Source: Myxococcales bacterium (GTDB lineage: Bacteria > Myxococcota_A > Polyangia > Haliangiales > Haliangiaceae). From it: 64,000 nucleotides of DNA. The stretch covers positions 56,169 through 120,168 of the forward strand of contig CANKMW010000017.1 in NCBI GenBank assembly GCA_947483555.1, written 5' to 3'. Shown one piece after another: positions 33,521 to 45,992 of this stretch; the stretch's first letter is position 1; the number at the start of each line of letters is the position of its first letter. The notes under the pieces were generated by a model. The model saw only the letters and a program-made list of their open reading frames with translations, made no database searches and was not told the DNA's origin. Made by a program: the position numbers and the translations under genes.

Positions 33521-34744
33521 ATGCTGGTCGATTTCTTGTTCGAGATGCGGCGCCACAAGCTCAAGGTGTCGACCCACGAGTGGCAGGCGCTGATGGAGGC
33601 GCTGGCGCTCGGGCTGCACGACAGCTCGCTCGACGGCTTCTACCAGCTCGCGCGGCTGGTGTGCGTCAAGGACATCTCCGAGTACGACGCCTTCGACCAG
33701 GCCTTCCTGTCGTACTTCCGCGACGTCAAGACCGACGCGCTCGAGCTGGCCCGCGAGCTCCAGGCCTGGCTCGCCGATCCGCACCTCCTGGCCCAGCTCA
33801 CCGAGGAGCAGCGCCAGGCGTTGCGCGCCATGGACCTCGACAAGCTGCGCGAGCTGTTCGAGCAGCGCTTGCGCGAGCAGAAGGAGCGCCACGACGGCGG
33901 CAATCGATGGATCGGCACCGGCGGCACGTCGCCGTTCGGCAACTCGGGACAGAACCCGAGCGGCGTGCGGGTCGGGGGCGGCGGTCAGCGCTCGGCGATG
34001 CAGGTCGCCGAGGAACGGCGCTGGAAGGAGTATCGCCGCGACGTGGTCCTCGACGTACGGCAGATCGACGTCGCGCTGCGTGGCCTCCGTCAGCTCGGCC
34101 GCGACGGCGCCGACGAGGAGCTCGACCTCGACGAGACCGTCGACGAGACGTGCAAGAACGCCGGCGACCTCGAGCTGGTGTTCCGGCCGCCGCGCCGCAA
34201 CCGGGTCAAGGTCATCCTGTTGATGGACGTCGGCGGCTCGATGGATCCGCACGCCGAGCTGGCGTCGCGGCTGTTCACCGCCGCGTCCCGCGCCGGCCGC
34301 TTCGCCAAGTTTCGCAGCTACTACTTCCACAACTGCATCTACGAGCACGTCTACGAGGACGCCGCGTTCCGCCAGCGGGTGCCGGTATCGGAGCTGATCT
34401 CGCACAGCGACCGTGACGAGAAGCTGGTCGTGCTCGGCGATGCGCTCATGCACCCGGCCGAGCTGCTCGATCCCGGCGGCGCGGTCTACTTCTACGCCAA
34501 CAACCGCACCCCCGGGCTGGAGTGGCTGCGCCGCATGGCCCACCACTTCCGGCGCGCGGTCTGGCTCAACCCGGAGCCCGATCGCTACTGGAGCGGCACC
34601 ACCGTCGAGGTGATCGGCTCGGTGTTTCCGATGTGGCAGCTCACCCTCGACGGTCTGGCCGGCGCGGTCCGCTACCTGGTGCGCGGCGGCGCCCGCCCGA
34701 CGATGCCGAACCCGAGCAACTGGGCCCGCATGGGAATCGGGTAG
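33521..34744 (+). CDS. VWA-domain protein, CoxE-like
   Basis: A 407-residue protein partnered with the MoxR ATPase just upstream. The N-terminal ~200 residues are helical ([24 protein letters not shown] and [17 protein letters not shown], as in CoxE/DUF58-associated proteins). The C-terminal half is a von Willebrand factor A domain with the MIDAS motif DVGGS near residue 235 and the later Asp in [10 protein letters not shown]. The Ser-Gly position order (DxGxS) keeps the metal site intact. Family members work with MoxR in metal insertion or complex assembly; the target here is unknown. Confidence 0.88.
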   Translation: MLVDFLFEMRRHKLKVSTHEWQALMEALALGLHDSSLDGFYQLARLVCVKDISEYDAFDQAFLSYFRDVKTDALELARELQAWLADPHLLAQLTEEQRQALRAMDLDKLRELFEQRLREQKERHDGGNRWIGTGGTSPFGNSGQNPSGVRVGGGGQRSAMQVAEERRWKEYRRDVVLDVRQIDVALRGLRQLGRDGADEELDLDETVDETCKNAGDLELVFRPPRRNRVKVILLMDVGGSMDPHAELASRLFTAASRAGRFAKFRSYYFHNCIYEHVYEDAAFRQRVPVSELISHSDRDEKLVVLGDALMHPAELLDPGGAVYFYANNRTPGLEWLRRMAHHFRRAVWLNPEPDRYWSGTTVEVIGSVFPMWQLTLDGLAGAVRYLVRGGARPTMPNPSNWARMGIG

Positions 34745-34750
34745 AAGAAT

Positions 34751-35030
<280 letters not shown>

Positions 35031-35050
35031 CCCTGGCGTATCCTGGTCAG

Positions 35051-39055
<4,005 letters not shown>

Positions 39056-39069
39056 CCCGTTCGCGGTGG

Positions 39070-41127
39070 TCAGGGCTGATTCATCCAGTCGGGAACCGGT
39101 TCGCCGGAGCCCGACGAGCCGGTTCCAGATCCCGAACCCGAGCCGGTGCCCTTGCCGGTGCCCGAGCCCGAGCCCGAGCCCGACGCCGAGCCCGAGCCCG
39201 ACGCCGTTCCCGAGCCCGACGCCGAACCCGATCCCGACGCCGAACCCGATCCCGACGCCGAACCCGATCCCGACGCCGTTCCCGATCCCGACGCCGATCC
39301 CGATCCCGACGCCGATCCCGATCCCGACGCCGATCCCGATCCCGCAGTTTCCGAACCCGTTCCCGCGCCCGCCGAGCCGGTGCCCGGCCCGCCGCCGCGC
39401 ACCGCGGTCAGCGTGGCGTCGAGCGTCGCGATCAGCGAGTCGCCGTCGGCGACGAACTCGGCCGGCGCGAGCGCCTTGTTGAACGGCGCGAAGCCAGGGC
39501 GACGCAAGCCGAGCCGGATGCTCGCCTGCGCCAGTTGAACCTTGGTGAGCGTGACATCGGCCGGGGTGCGCTTGCCGGTCGGGCCGCCGTCGATCATGAT
39601 CGCGGCGCCCGCCGGCGTCGACGTCACCCGGATCACGCGTGGGAGCGGCTCGAGCTTGACGACGGGAACGCGGGTCCCGACCGAGACTTCGAGCTCGACC
39701 GGCTTGTAGGTGTCGGCGCGCACCACGACCTTGAAGGTCTTGCCTTTCTCGAGCGTGGCGCTGTACGGCGCGGGACCGGAGCCACCACCCTCGATCTCGA
39801 CCGTCGCACCCGCGACCGACGCCTTGATCTCGATGATGCCGGTCTCGATCATCGGTGCAGCACCGGCGTCGATCGGGTCGATCACCGAGCCGCCGGCGGT
39901 GCCGGTGGCGCTGCCGGTGCCGACCGGGTCAGAGCCCGATCCGGAGGCGAGCGCCGAACCGGTGCCGGAGCCGGAGGCGAGCGCCGAACCGGTGCCGGAG
40001 CCGGAGGCGAGCGCCGAGCCAGTAGCCGTTTCGCTGCCGGTGGCGATCGCGGTGCCGGGTTCACCGCTGTCGGTGTCCTTCTTGCGCAGGAACAGGAACC
40101 ACACCGCGGCGGCGACCAGGGCGGCGAGCAACAGTCCGACGATCACGGCCGTGGGTGCCTTGGACCCCGCGGTCGCTGCGGCGCTGACCGGCGTCGCGAC
40201 CGCAGGTCGAGTCTCGGCGGCTGGCACCAGGCGCGCCGATTCGGCGGAACGCCGGGCGGCGACATCGTCGGCCGGCGCCCGCGCGGACGCCGGGGTCGCA
40301 CGCGGCGCCGGCGGCGTGGTGTCGACGGCAGGCTTGGCGACGGCGGGCTTGGCGGCGGCTGCCGCCGGACGCGCGGGCTCCGGATCCCGCTGCAGGACCA
40401 CCGCCGGTTCCGGCGCGGCTGGCACGGGCGGGGCCGCGGCCGCGGCCGGCGCCGGCTTCTCCGCCGGAGCCGGCCTGGTCTCGGTCACCGGTTCGTCGGA
40501 GTCGATCGCCGAGGCGGCCGCGAGGGCGTCGAGCGAGCGAACCTTGGTCGCTTCCTCGAACGCCTCGTCGGGAAACTCCTCGACGTCGGAGTGAAACGGC
40601 ATCGGGCGCGGCAGCGGCGTGTTGTCGGTGCGCTCGTCGGCGAAGCTGGCCCGCGCCGGCGCCATGGCGCCGAGCTTGGGCTTGGTCTCACCCGCCAGGG
40701 CGCCGACCAGCGGCGATGGCGCCACCTTGGTCGGCACCTCGAGGAAGCCCTTCGCCGTGTCGCTGTGGGCCTGCGCCGCCGGCTGCTTGGCCTTCTCGGC
40801 CAGGATCTTGTCGAGCACGGTCTGACTACCGTCGCCGAGCCGATCGAAGCGAACCCCCATTCCGGGCGCCGCGGCCGGCCGGGTCGGATCGTTCTCGCGG
40901 GTCCAGACCACCGTACCCTCGCCGGTGATCAGCGACGTGGCGTCGCGGAGCTGGAACTCGAAACGCATCTGGGTGCCAACCGCAAGCGGCTCCTTGGTGC
41001 GGATGAAGATGCCGCCGGGGCTGACGTCCACGGCGTAGCGCTCGATGAACTGATCGAGCGTCGCGCTCTTGAACTTGATCTTGAGCGTGACCGGCGCGCG
41101 CTTGGCTTGACGGGTCGTGGTGTCCAC
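39070..41127 (-). CDS. PilZ-domain membrane protein with PEGA-like domains and Ser-Gly repeat tail
   Basis: A 685-residue protein. Residues 1-110 are a PilZ-like domain (RAPVTLKIKFKSATLDQF, then DVSPGGIFIRT and GVRFDRL). The usual cyclic di-GMP RxxxR motif is weak, reading QAKRAP near the start, so ligand binding is uncertain. A Pro/Ala-rich linker leads to one membrane segment near 330-350 (APTAVIVGLLLAALVAAAVWFLFL). Beyond it are SGTGSALASG repeats, two PEGA-like folds (IEIKASVAGATVEIEG; RVIRVTSTPAGAAIMIDG) and a long SGSAS tail. GTG start with GGGAG upstream. It converges on the large kinase gene with a 14-bp gap. Confidence 0.8.
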   Translation of the reverse strand: MDTTTRQAKRAPVTLKIKFKSATLDQFIERYAVDVSPGGIFIRTKEPLAVGTQMRFEFQLRDATSLITGEGTVVWTRENDPTRPAAAPGMGVRFDRLGDGSQTVLDKILAEKAKQPAAQAHSDTAKGFLEVPTKVAPSPLVGALAGETKPKLGAMAPARASFADERTDNTPLPRPMPFHSDVEEFPDEAFEEATKVRSLDALAAASAIDSDEPVTETRPAPAEKPAPAAAAAPPVPAAPEPAVVLQRDPEPARPAAAAAKPAVAKPAVDTTPPAPRATPASARAPADDVAARRSAESARLVPAAETRPAVATPVSAAATAGSKAPTAVIVGLLLAALVAAAVWFLFLRKKDTDSGEPGTAIATGSETATGSALASGSGTGSALASGSGTGSALASGSGSDPVGTGSATGTAGGSVIDPIDAGAAPMIETGIIEIKASVAGATVEIEGGGSGPAPYSATLEKGKTFKVVVRADTYKPVELEVSVGTRVPVVKLEPLPRVIRVTSTPAGAAIMIDGGPTGKRTPADVTLTKVQLAQASIRLGLRRPGFAPFNKALAPAEFVADGDSLIATLDATLTAVRGGGPGTGSAGAGTGSETAGSGSASGSGSASGSGSASGSGTASGSGSASGSGSASGSGSASGSGTASGSGSASGSGSGSGTGKGTGSGSGSGTGSSGSGEPVPDWMNQP
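39149..39348 (-). repeat. Hexanucleotide-based array encoding the Ser-Gly tail
   Basis: Units CCCGAG/CCCGAT/CCCGAC with period 6, 12 or 18 fill the 3' end of the PilZ gene and encode SGSASGSG on the minus strand. This is the same kind of hexamer slippage as at 34751-35030 and 50526-50650. Confidence 0.9.
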
Positions 41128-41262
41128 CTAGCGTTCTCCCTGGCATCGAAGCGTACGATGTCCTTCGACGGTTGCATGCTCGGCCGCGGATCGCCGGCCC
41201 GGGTGCGCAATCATGTCAGTCCCCGCTGATCGCAACACTTCGATATGTTTCATATTACGAGC

Positions 41263-43005
41263 ATGAGCCCCAGGAATGCAACGCGCTTGGGCTGGTCCGT
41301 TGGCGCCGCGATCGCGGTGGCGATCGCCAGTGCGCCAGCCCAGGCAGCCCCGGGCCCTCCTCTCGAAGCGTCGCGTGGGGTGGTGGCCGCCGATCACCCG
41401 ATCGCCAGCCAGGTCGGTGCGGGCGTGCTCGCCGACGGTGGCAACGCCATCGACGCCGCGGTCGCGACGGCGCTGGCCGCGGGGGTGGTGAGCCCGGCGT
41501 CGTCCGGGATCGGGGGCGGTGGGTTCGCGCTGGTGTGGGACGCTGCCTCCGGTTCGCTGCGGGTGTACGACTTTCGCGAGGTCGCGCCGGCGGCCCTGGA
41601 CCCCTCCGACTTCGTCGTCGATGGCGCCGTCGATCCGCTGCTGGCGCGTCGCGGCGGTCTGGCGGTTGGCGTGCCCGGCGAGGCGCGCGGGCTGGCCCTG
41701 CTGGCACGCACGCATGGCCGCATGTCGTGGCGGCGCCTGGCGATGCCGGCCGCCCGCCTGGCACGCGACGGCACCCCGACGTCGTGGTTCACCGCCCAGG
41801 CGGCGGTGCAGGTGCTGGCCAAGCTGCCCGATGCGCCGCCGTATGCCCCGCTGCGAGACCTGCTCGGTGGTGCCACGCCACGCCGTCGTGGCGTCCCGCT
41901 GGTCCGGCCCGCCCTGGCTGCCACGCTGCTCGCGATCGCCGCCGATCCCGAGGCGTTCTACCGCGGCAAGCTCGCCGACGATCTGGTGGCCGCGGTACGT
42001 GCGGCCGGCGGGGTCATGACCACCGACGACCTCGCCGCCTACACGCCCGTCGAGCGACCGCCGCTGTGGGGCGCCTGGCGCGGGCTGCGGATCGCGACCA
42101 TGCCGATCCCGTCGTCGGGTGGCGTCATCCTGCTCGAGACGCTGGGCATCCTCGATCGGACCGGCGTCGATCTGGTCGCCCTCGGAGCCGACTCGGCGGT
42201 GGCGCTGCACGTGATCGCCGAGGCCACCAAGCACGGCTTCGCGGATCGCACCCGCTTGCTGGGCGACAGCGACAGCGGTCGCGCCGCCGCCGCGGCGTTG
42301 CTCGACGATGCCCGCTTGCGCCGGCTGGCGGCCAAGGTCCGCCTCGATCGGACCCAGCCGCTGGCCGACTACGGCGAGTCGCCACCGGCGGTGGGCGCGG
42401 CCGCCCGCGTGCCGGGGCCGGGCGGCACCTCTCACATCTGCGTGATCGATGCCGAGGGCAACGCGGTGTCCCTGACGACGACCGTCAACGGCTACTTCGG
42501 GTCGAAGCTGGTCACCGCCGGCGGCGTCGTGCTCAACAACCAGATCGACGACTTCGCGATCGACCCGACGCTGGCCAACGGCTTCGGGCTGACCCAGAGC
42601 GCGGCCAACCTGGTCGCGCCCGGCCAGCGGCCGCTGTCGTCGATGACGCCGACGCTGCTGTTCGACGGCGGCAGGGTCGTCGGCTGCGCCGGCGGCTCGG
42701 GCGGGCCGCGCATCATCAGCAACACGCTGCAGGCCATCCTCGGCGTGTGGCTGTTCGGCAAGGACGCCCGCGCCGCGGTCGAGGCGCCGCGCGTGCACCA
42801 CCAGTGGTCGCCCGACGAGCTGGTCATCGAATCCGACCTGGCGCCCGACGTGCGTCGCGCGCTGGAAGCGCGTGGCCACCGGCTGACGCTCTCGACCGGC
42901 GTGACCGCGGTCCAGCTGCTGCGGGTCCGCCCCGATGGCGTGATCGAGGCCGCCAGCGATCCCCGCAAGGGTGGTGCGCCCGCCGGTCCGGATGCGGCGC
43001 CTTGA
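41263..43005 (+). CDS. ggt: Gamma-glutamyltransferase (exported)
   Basis: A ~580-residue Ntn-hydrolase that hydrolyses or transfers gamma-glutamyl groups, for example of glutathione, in the periplasm. I take ATG 41263 because it gives a standard signal peptide ending APAQA; an upstream ATG at 41245 is possible. The N-terminal part has ASQVGAGVLADGGNAIDAAVATALA and SGIGGGGFALV; the autoprocessing and catalytic Thr lies in GPGGTSHICVIDAEGNAVSLTTT (Thr about residue 389). The small-subunit motifs PLSSMTPTLLF and GGSGGPRIISNTLQ are present. A 5-base inverted repeat ATATG-TTT-CATAT (41243-41255) sits just upstream of the chosen start. Confidence 0.9.
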   Translation: MSPRNATRLGWSVGAAIAVAIASAPAQAAPGPPLEASRGVVAADHPIASQVGAGVLADGGNAIDAAVATALAAGVVSPASSGIGGGGFALVWDAASGSLRVYDFREVAPAALDPSDFVVDGAVDPLLARRGGLAVGVPGEARGLALLARTHGRMSWRRLAMPAARLARDGTPTSWFTAQAAVQVLAKLPDAPPYAPLRDLLGGATPRRRGVPLVRPALAATLLAIAADPEAFYRGKLADDLVAAVRAAGGVMTTDDLAAYTPVERPPLWGAWRGLRIATMPIPSSGGVILLETLGILDRTGVDLVALGADSAVALHVIAEATKHGFADRTRLLGDSDSGRAAAAALLDDARLRRLAAKVRLDRTQPLADYGESPPAVGAAARVPGPGGTSHICVIDAEGNAVSLTTTVNGYFGSKLVTAGGVVLNNQIDDFAIDPTLANGFGLTQSAANLVAPGQRPLSSMTPTLLFDGGRVVGCAGGSGGPRIISNTLQAILGVWLFGKDARAAVEAPRVHHQWSPDELVIESDLAPDVRRALEARGHRLTLSTGVTAVQLLRVRPDGVIEAASDPRKGGAPAGPDAAP

Positions 43006-43039
43006 CTTCGCCCCGGCCTGCGGGCACACCGGCGATCGC

Positions 43040-44008
43040 ATGACGACGGCGCGCATCGCGGTCCTGGTGCCGTGCCTGAACGAGGAGGCGGCGATCGGCA
43101 CGGTGGTCGCCGAGTTTCGCGCCGCGCTGCCCGGCGCGACCGTCTTCGTCTACGACAACAACTCGACCGATCGCACCGCCGCGGTCGCGGCCACCGCCGG
43201 CGCCGAGGTCCGCCACGAGCGGCGGCCCGGCAAGGGCAACGTGGTGCGCCGCATGTTCAGGGACGTCGAGGCCGACGTCTACGTCATGGTCGATGGTGAC
43301 GACACCTACGAAGCGGCGGCGGCGCCGGCCATGGTGCAACGGTTGCTCGAAGAGCGGCTCGACATGGTGGTCGGCAAGCGGATCGAGACCCACCAGGCGG
43401 CCTATCGCCTCGGCCACCGCTTCGGCAACGCGTTCTTGACCGGGCTGGTGTGTCGCCTGTTCGGCCGGCAGGTCGACGACCTGCTGTCGGGTTTTCGGGT
43501 CTTCTCGCGCCGCTTCGTCAAGAGCTTCCCGTCGTCGGCGCGCGAGTTCGAGATCGAGACCGAGCTCACCGTCCACGCCCTGCAGATGCGGATGGCGATC
43601 GCCGAGATCGAGACCCGGTACAAGGAGCGACCACCGGGGTCGACCTCGAAGCTGCGCACCTTCCGCGATGGCTGGCGCATCCTGGTGACCATCATCAACC
43701 TGATGCGCAACGAACGGCCGCTGCTGTTCTTCGGCTCGATCGCGATGCTGCTGTTCGCGGTCGCGCTGGCGCTCGGGATCCCGCTGGTGCTCGAGTACGA
43801 GCGCACCGGGCTGGTGCCGCGCTTCCCGACCGCGATCCTGTGCACCGGCCTCGGCGTCGCCGCGACGGTGTGCGCCGCCACCGGCCTGATCCTCGACCTG
43901 GTCTCCCACGTCCGGCGCGAGGTGAAGCTGCTCGCGTACCTGCGTTATCCGGCGTCGGCGGCCGCTGAGCCCGACTCTCCGGCCCGGACGCCGGGCGGGA
44001 TGTTGTAG
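43040..44008 (+). CDS. Family 2 glycosyltransferase (polyprenyl-phosphate type)
   Basis: A 322-residue GT2 enzyme. The ATG at 43040 gives MTTARIAVLVPCLNEEAAIG; the frame is open further upstream but that part overlaps the end of ggt. The nucleotide-sugar site has DNNSTDRT and the DxD-type motif VDGDD near 84; SGFRVFSRRF and YKERPPGSTSKLRTFRDG are typical of dolichol-phosphate-mannose synthase-like proteins. Two C-terminal membrane segments (~235-262, ~275-300) suggest anchoring. The last ~29 codons lie in a 124-bp segment duplicated at 48741. Confidence 0.88.
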   Translation: MTTARIAVLVPCLNEEAAIGTVVAEFRAALPGATVFVYDNNSTDRTAAVAATAGAEVRHERRPGKGNVVRRMFRDVEADVYVMVDGDDTYEAAAAPAMVQRLLEERLDMVVGKRIETHQAAYRLGHRFGNAFLTGLVCRLFGRQVDDLLSGFRVFSRRFVKSFPSSAREFEIETELTVHALQMRMAIAEIETRYKERPPGSTSKLRTFRDGWRILVTIINLMRNERPLLFFGSIAMLLFAVALALGIPLVLEYERTGLVPRFPTAILCTGLGVAATVCAATGLILDLVSHVRREVKLLAYLRYPASAAAEPDSPARTPGGML

Positions 44009-44044
44009 ATTCGCGCGCGATGTCGTCGCGCTTGCCGCTCCGTC
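43921..44044 (+). repeat. Direct repeat, left copy, bounding the island
   Basis: 124 bp identical to 48741-48864 except for three bases. The left copy includes the last 29 codons of the glycosyltransferase, its stop and the first 8 codons of accC. Sequence identity stops abruptly at 44044. Confidence 0.95.
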
Positions 44045-44067
44045 TCCCCGGGCCGCGTGTGGTGTAG
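44020..44067 (+). pseudogene. Truncated accC leader (duplicated start)
   Basis: ATG at 44020 reads MSSRLPLR exactly like the accC start at 48840, then diverges and meets TAG after 15 codons. This is a stranded copy of the accC translation start created by the event that formed the flanking direct repeat. Confidence 0.85.
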
Positions 44068-44075
44068 CCCGCAGA

Positions 44076-44990
44076 CTACCGAGAGAGTATCGCTGCGCGC
44101 GACCGGATGAGATCGACGAACTCTCGCTTCATCTCGTCGGGCAGCAGGCACGCACGGATGAGATCGATGACATCCGCGGTTGCTGCGGCGTGATCCTGGA
44201 GAGCGCGCTCGGCAACCCGCGTCGGAAGTTGGCATTGCGTCGCGAGCGCGAGCAGCCGACGGCGACCGATGCGTTTCGTGCCTCCGATCGGAAGTGCCAG
44301 CTCATCGCCCTTGATCACGAGCCGCGTACAAACCAGATCGTATGCCGGCGAAAGACGATAGTTGCCGTCCTCGCCTCGGAGCAGCGAGAAGTTCTTCAGG
44401 TGCATGTCACCGTTGCCCGTCCACCACGCGAAGACCAGAAGGCGGAATAGCCTCTCCGCCTCGATCAGCGGCGCTGTGGCATAGCGCAGCACCAGCTTCG
44501 CGCACAGCTCGGCGGACCCTTGGTACTTGTCCTTCGGAGACTTCATCGCGAGCTGGCAGAAGTCTTCCTGCAACAACTTCCTGCCCGACACGCGATCGAA
44601 ACGCCGAACCAGGTACGCACGTGAGCCATCCTTGAGCTCGAGAAGTGCGCACGGCGGAATCTGGATCCCGACGCGTTCAGCGATCCGCATGCTCACGTGC
44701 TCGTTTTCGGGTAGAGCCGGAAACGTTTGCGCCTGTGGCTTGAGGATGAACTGCCCTCCTTCAGTGGCCACGAGCAGCGTCCGGCTCTCCTTCTCGAGAC
44801 GCATCGAGATCTTCCGCTGTACGCCGGACAACGACGTATGCCCCACCATTGCGAGGGCGAAGGTATGGAGCTTCGCCAGCTCCACGTCGATCGCCGGCAC
44901 GCGGGCAACACCGAAGACGTTGCGAAGGCATGCCGGGTGATATCGGCCATCGTCGTCGACGGGGCGAAGACACGCCCAGCAGCTGGCCAT
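44076..44990 (-). CDS. hipT: HipT: HipA-like Ser/Thr kinase toxin of a tripartite HipBST module
   Basis: A 304-residue HipA-family kinase lacking the N-terminal HipA subdomain, which is encoded separately as hipS. The N-terminus is Cys-rich (CWAC...YHPAC, residues 4-21), common in HipT proteins. The P-loop/autophosphorylation segment TSLSGVQRK is at 52-60, with Ser-53 and Ser-55 matching the SxS pair of HipT. ATP-binding Lys-84 lies in FILKP; the catalytic loop NGDMHLKN puts Asp-195 and Asn-200; the metal Asp is 218 in AYDLV. HipT of enteropathogenic E. coli phosphorylates tryptophanyl-tRNA synthetase; the target here is inferred, not shown. The ATG overlaps the hipS stop by one base. Confidence 0.85.
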   Translation of the reverse strand: MASCWACLRPVDDDGRYHPACLRNVFGVARVPAIDVELAKLHTFALAMVGHTSLSGVQRKISMRLEKESRTLLVATEGGQFILKPQAQTFPALPENEHVSMRIAERVGIQIPPCALLELKDGSRAYLVRRFDRVSGRKLLQEDFCQLAMKSPKDKYQGSAELCAKLVLRYATAPLIEAERLFRLLVFAWWTGNGDMHLKNFSLLRGEDGNYRLSPAYDLVCTRLVIKGDELALPIGGTKRIGRRRLLALATQCQLPTRVAERALQDHAAATADVIDLIRACLLPDEMKREFVDLIRSRAAILSR

Positions 44991-45316
44991 CACACATCTC
45001 CGTCGGAGATGATCTCGACGGCACCGATGCAATCGGCACAGGTCGCGAGCAGCAGCCCGAGTGCGTCGTCCTTGGCAATCTTCAGTTTCGCCGTCGAGAG
45101 CTCCAGTAGCCATCCCTCGGGCAAGAGGTTCTCGAAGTAAGGATGAAGGCCCTTGGTCTCGTAGGGCTGAGGACGCAGCGGCAATGTGAGCGAGACGGGC
45201 AGGCTACCTGCACGTTCCAGCCATTCGCGATCGTAGGTGAACCGGCAGCCGTCGGCGGTCTCCTCGATGAGCCCCACGCGCCGGCCGCTCAGCCGGACGA
45301 CACCCCGGCGGCTCAT
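44990..45316 (-). CDS. hipS: HipS: HipA N-subdomain-like antitoxin of HipBST
   Basis: A 108-residue protein matching only the HipA N-terminal subdomain 1 (couple_HipA): GLIEETADGCRFTYDREWL, LPVSLTLPLRPQPYE, HPYFENLLPEGWLLE and DALGLLLATCADCIGAVEI. In HipBST systems this small protein is the antitoxin that neutralises HipT. It overlaps hipB by four bases (ATGA) and hipT by one, so the three genes are translationally coupled in the order hipB-hipS-hipT. Length fits HipS. Confidence 0.85.
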   Translation of the reverse strand: MSRRGVVRLSGRRVGLIEETADGCRFTYDREWLERAGSLPVSLTLPLRPQPYETKGLHPYFENLLPEGWLLELSTAKLKIAKDDALGLLLATCADCIGAVEIISDGDV

Positions 45317-45585
45317 TCGTCAACCTCGGCTCGTGGGGCGTCGTCGATCCCGAGCACCTTGCCGAAGACCGCGAGAACCGAGTTGACGACGTCCATACGC
45401 ATGGTGGGCTTCCCGTGCTCGAGCTCCCAGACGACTCGCGGAGCAACACCGGCGAGCTCGGCAAGAGCGCGCTGCGTGAGTCGTTCTGCCTTCCGGCGCT
45501 GGCGTACGAAGGCAGCGAGCTTCGTATCCCGATCGGGATATTTCCCGCCATGTCGTTGGCTATTGGGCCGGCGCTTGCGGGGCAC
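45313..45585 (-). CDS. hipB: HipB-like HTH autoregulator of HipBST
   Basis: A 90-residue XRE-family DNA-binding protein. The HTH is at ~25-75 (LAAFVRQRRKAERLTQRALAELAGV, then WELEHGKPTMRMDVVNSVL). It starts at GTG 45585 with no strong ribosome-binding site. Codons 16-21 (YPDRDT) are themselves a copy of the operator TATCCCGATCGGGATA, so either the operator has been captured into the coding region or translation begins a little downstream. Two more operators lie upstream. HipB proteins repress their own operon; in HipBST HipB is a regulator rather than the main antitoxin. Confidence 0.82.
   Translation of the reverse strand: MPRKRRPNSQRHGGKYPDRDTKLAAFVRQRRKAERLTQRALAELAGVAPRVVWELEHGKPTMRMDVVNSVLAVFGKVLGIDDAPRAEVDE
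45525..45540. promoter_or_regulatory. HipB-type operator, copy 1 (inside hipB)
   Basis: TATCCCGATCGGGATA, a perfect 16-bp palindrome within the first codons of hipB. It has the half-sites TATCC...GGATA known from the E. coli hip operators (TATCC-N8-GGATA), here with a six-base spacer. Confidence 0.75.
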
Positions 45586-45590
45586 TCAGT

Positions 45591-45618
45591 GATATTTATC
45601 CCGATCGGGATAAATATC
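45591..45618. promoter_or_regulatory. HipB-type operator, copy 2, in a 28-bp perfect palindrome
   Basis: The operator core is at 45597-45612 and is extended to 28 bp by GATATT/AATATC flanks. On the minus strand TTGATA (45620-45615) followed 17 bases later by AAATAT resembles a weak sigma-70 promoter across the operator, so bound HipB would block transcription. It ends six bases before the hipB GTG. Confidence 0.8.
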
Positions 45619-45666
45619 AAGATGTCAGCGTGCGCCGTGGTGCCTGGCGGCGTTCATTCTGTCTTT

Positions 45667-45682
45667 TATCCCGATCGGGATA
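45667..45682. promoter_or_regulatory. HipB-type operator, copy 3
   Basis: Same 16-bp palindrome as copies 1 and 2. Copy-to-copy distances are 72 and 70 bp, close to seven helical turns, which would put the three sites on one face of the DNA and allow looping. Confidence 0.75.
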
Positions 45683-45799
45683 TCGCAACTAGTGCCGCGC
45701 CTCGAGCCGACCTCGGCGAGCACGCGGCTGGCTCGCAGGCGGGTCGCCGCCGTCGTCGAAGAACATCGTGGCCGGCCGGCGGCGTACTGCGCCCATCGC

Positions 45800-45967
45800 C
45801 ATCGACGCCTCGACGGCCCGGTCGTCGGCGTCGAGCACGGTCTCCATGCCTCGAGGAAGCCGAGCGCCGCTACGCCGCCGCCGCCGTGGCCAGCCGACGG
45901 CAACCAGTCTGCCGCCGCCCGCGTCCTCGGCATCAGCCGCACCAAGCTGGCGCGCCTGCTCCGATAG
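45800..45967 (+). pseudogene. Remnant of a sigma-54 activator C-terminus (Fis-type HTH), frameshifted
   Basis: CLEEAERRYAAAAVA in one frame continues, after a one-base shift near 45895, as GNQSAAARVLGISRTKLARLL and a stop. This is the typical end of a sigma-54-dependent regulator with its Fis-like helix-turn-helix. The upstream part DGPVVGVEH fits the preceding linker (compare ADGPxIxxEHL). The central ATPase domain is missing. A separate piece of such a domain lies on the opposite strand at 46850-46935. Confidence 0.65.
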
Positions 45968-45992
45968 GGGACGGGGTCATAGCGGAAATTGA

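Noticed and set aside
44009..44075. Attachment site for a site-specific integrase at the island's left edge
   Set aside because: The boundary repeats are 124 bp of protein-coding sequence, not a tRNA end or short att core, and no integrase gene is present.
45692..45967. 91-residue intact gene in the island
   Set aside because: Only the last ~25 residues resemble a protein family (Fis-type HTH). The matching upstream part is in another frame, so I call it a remnant.
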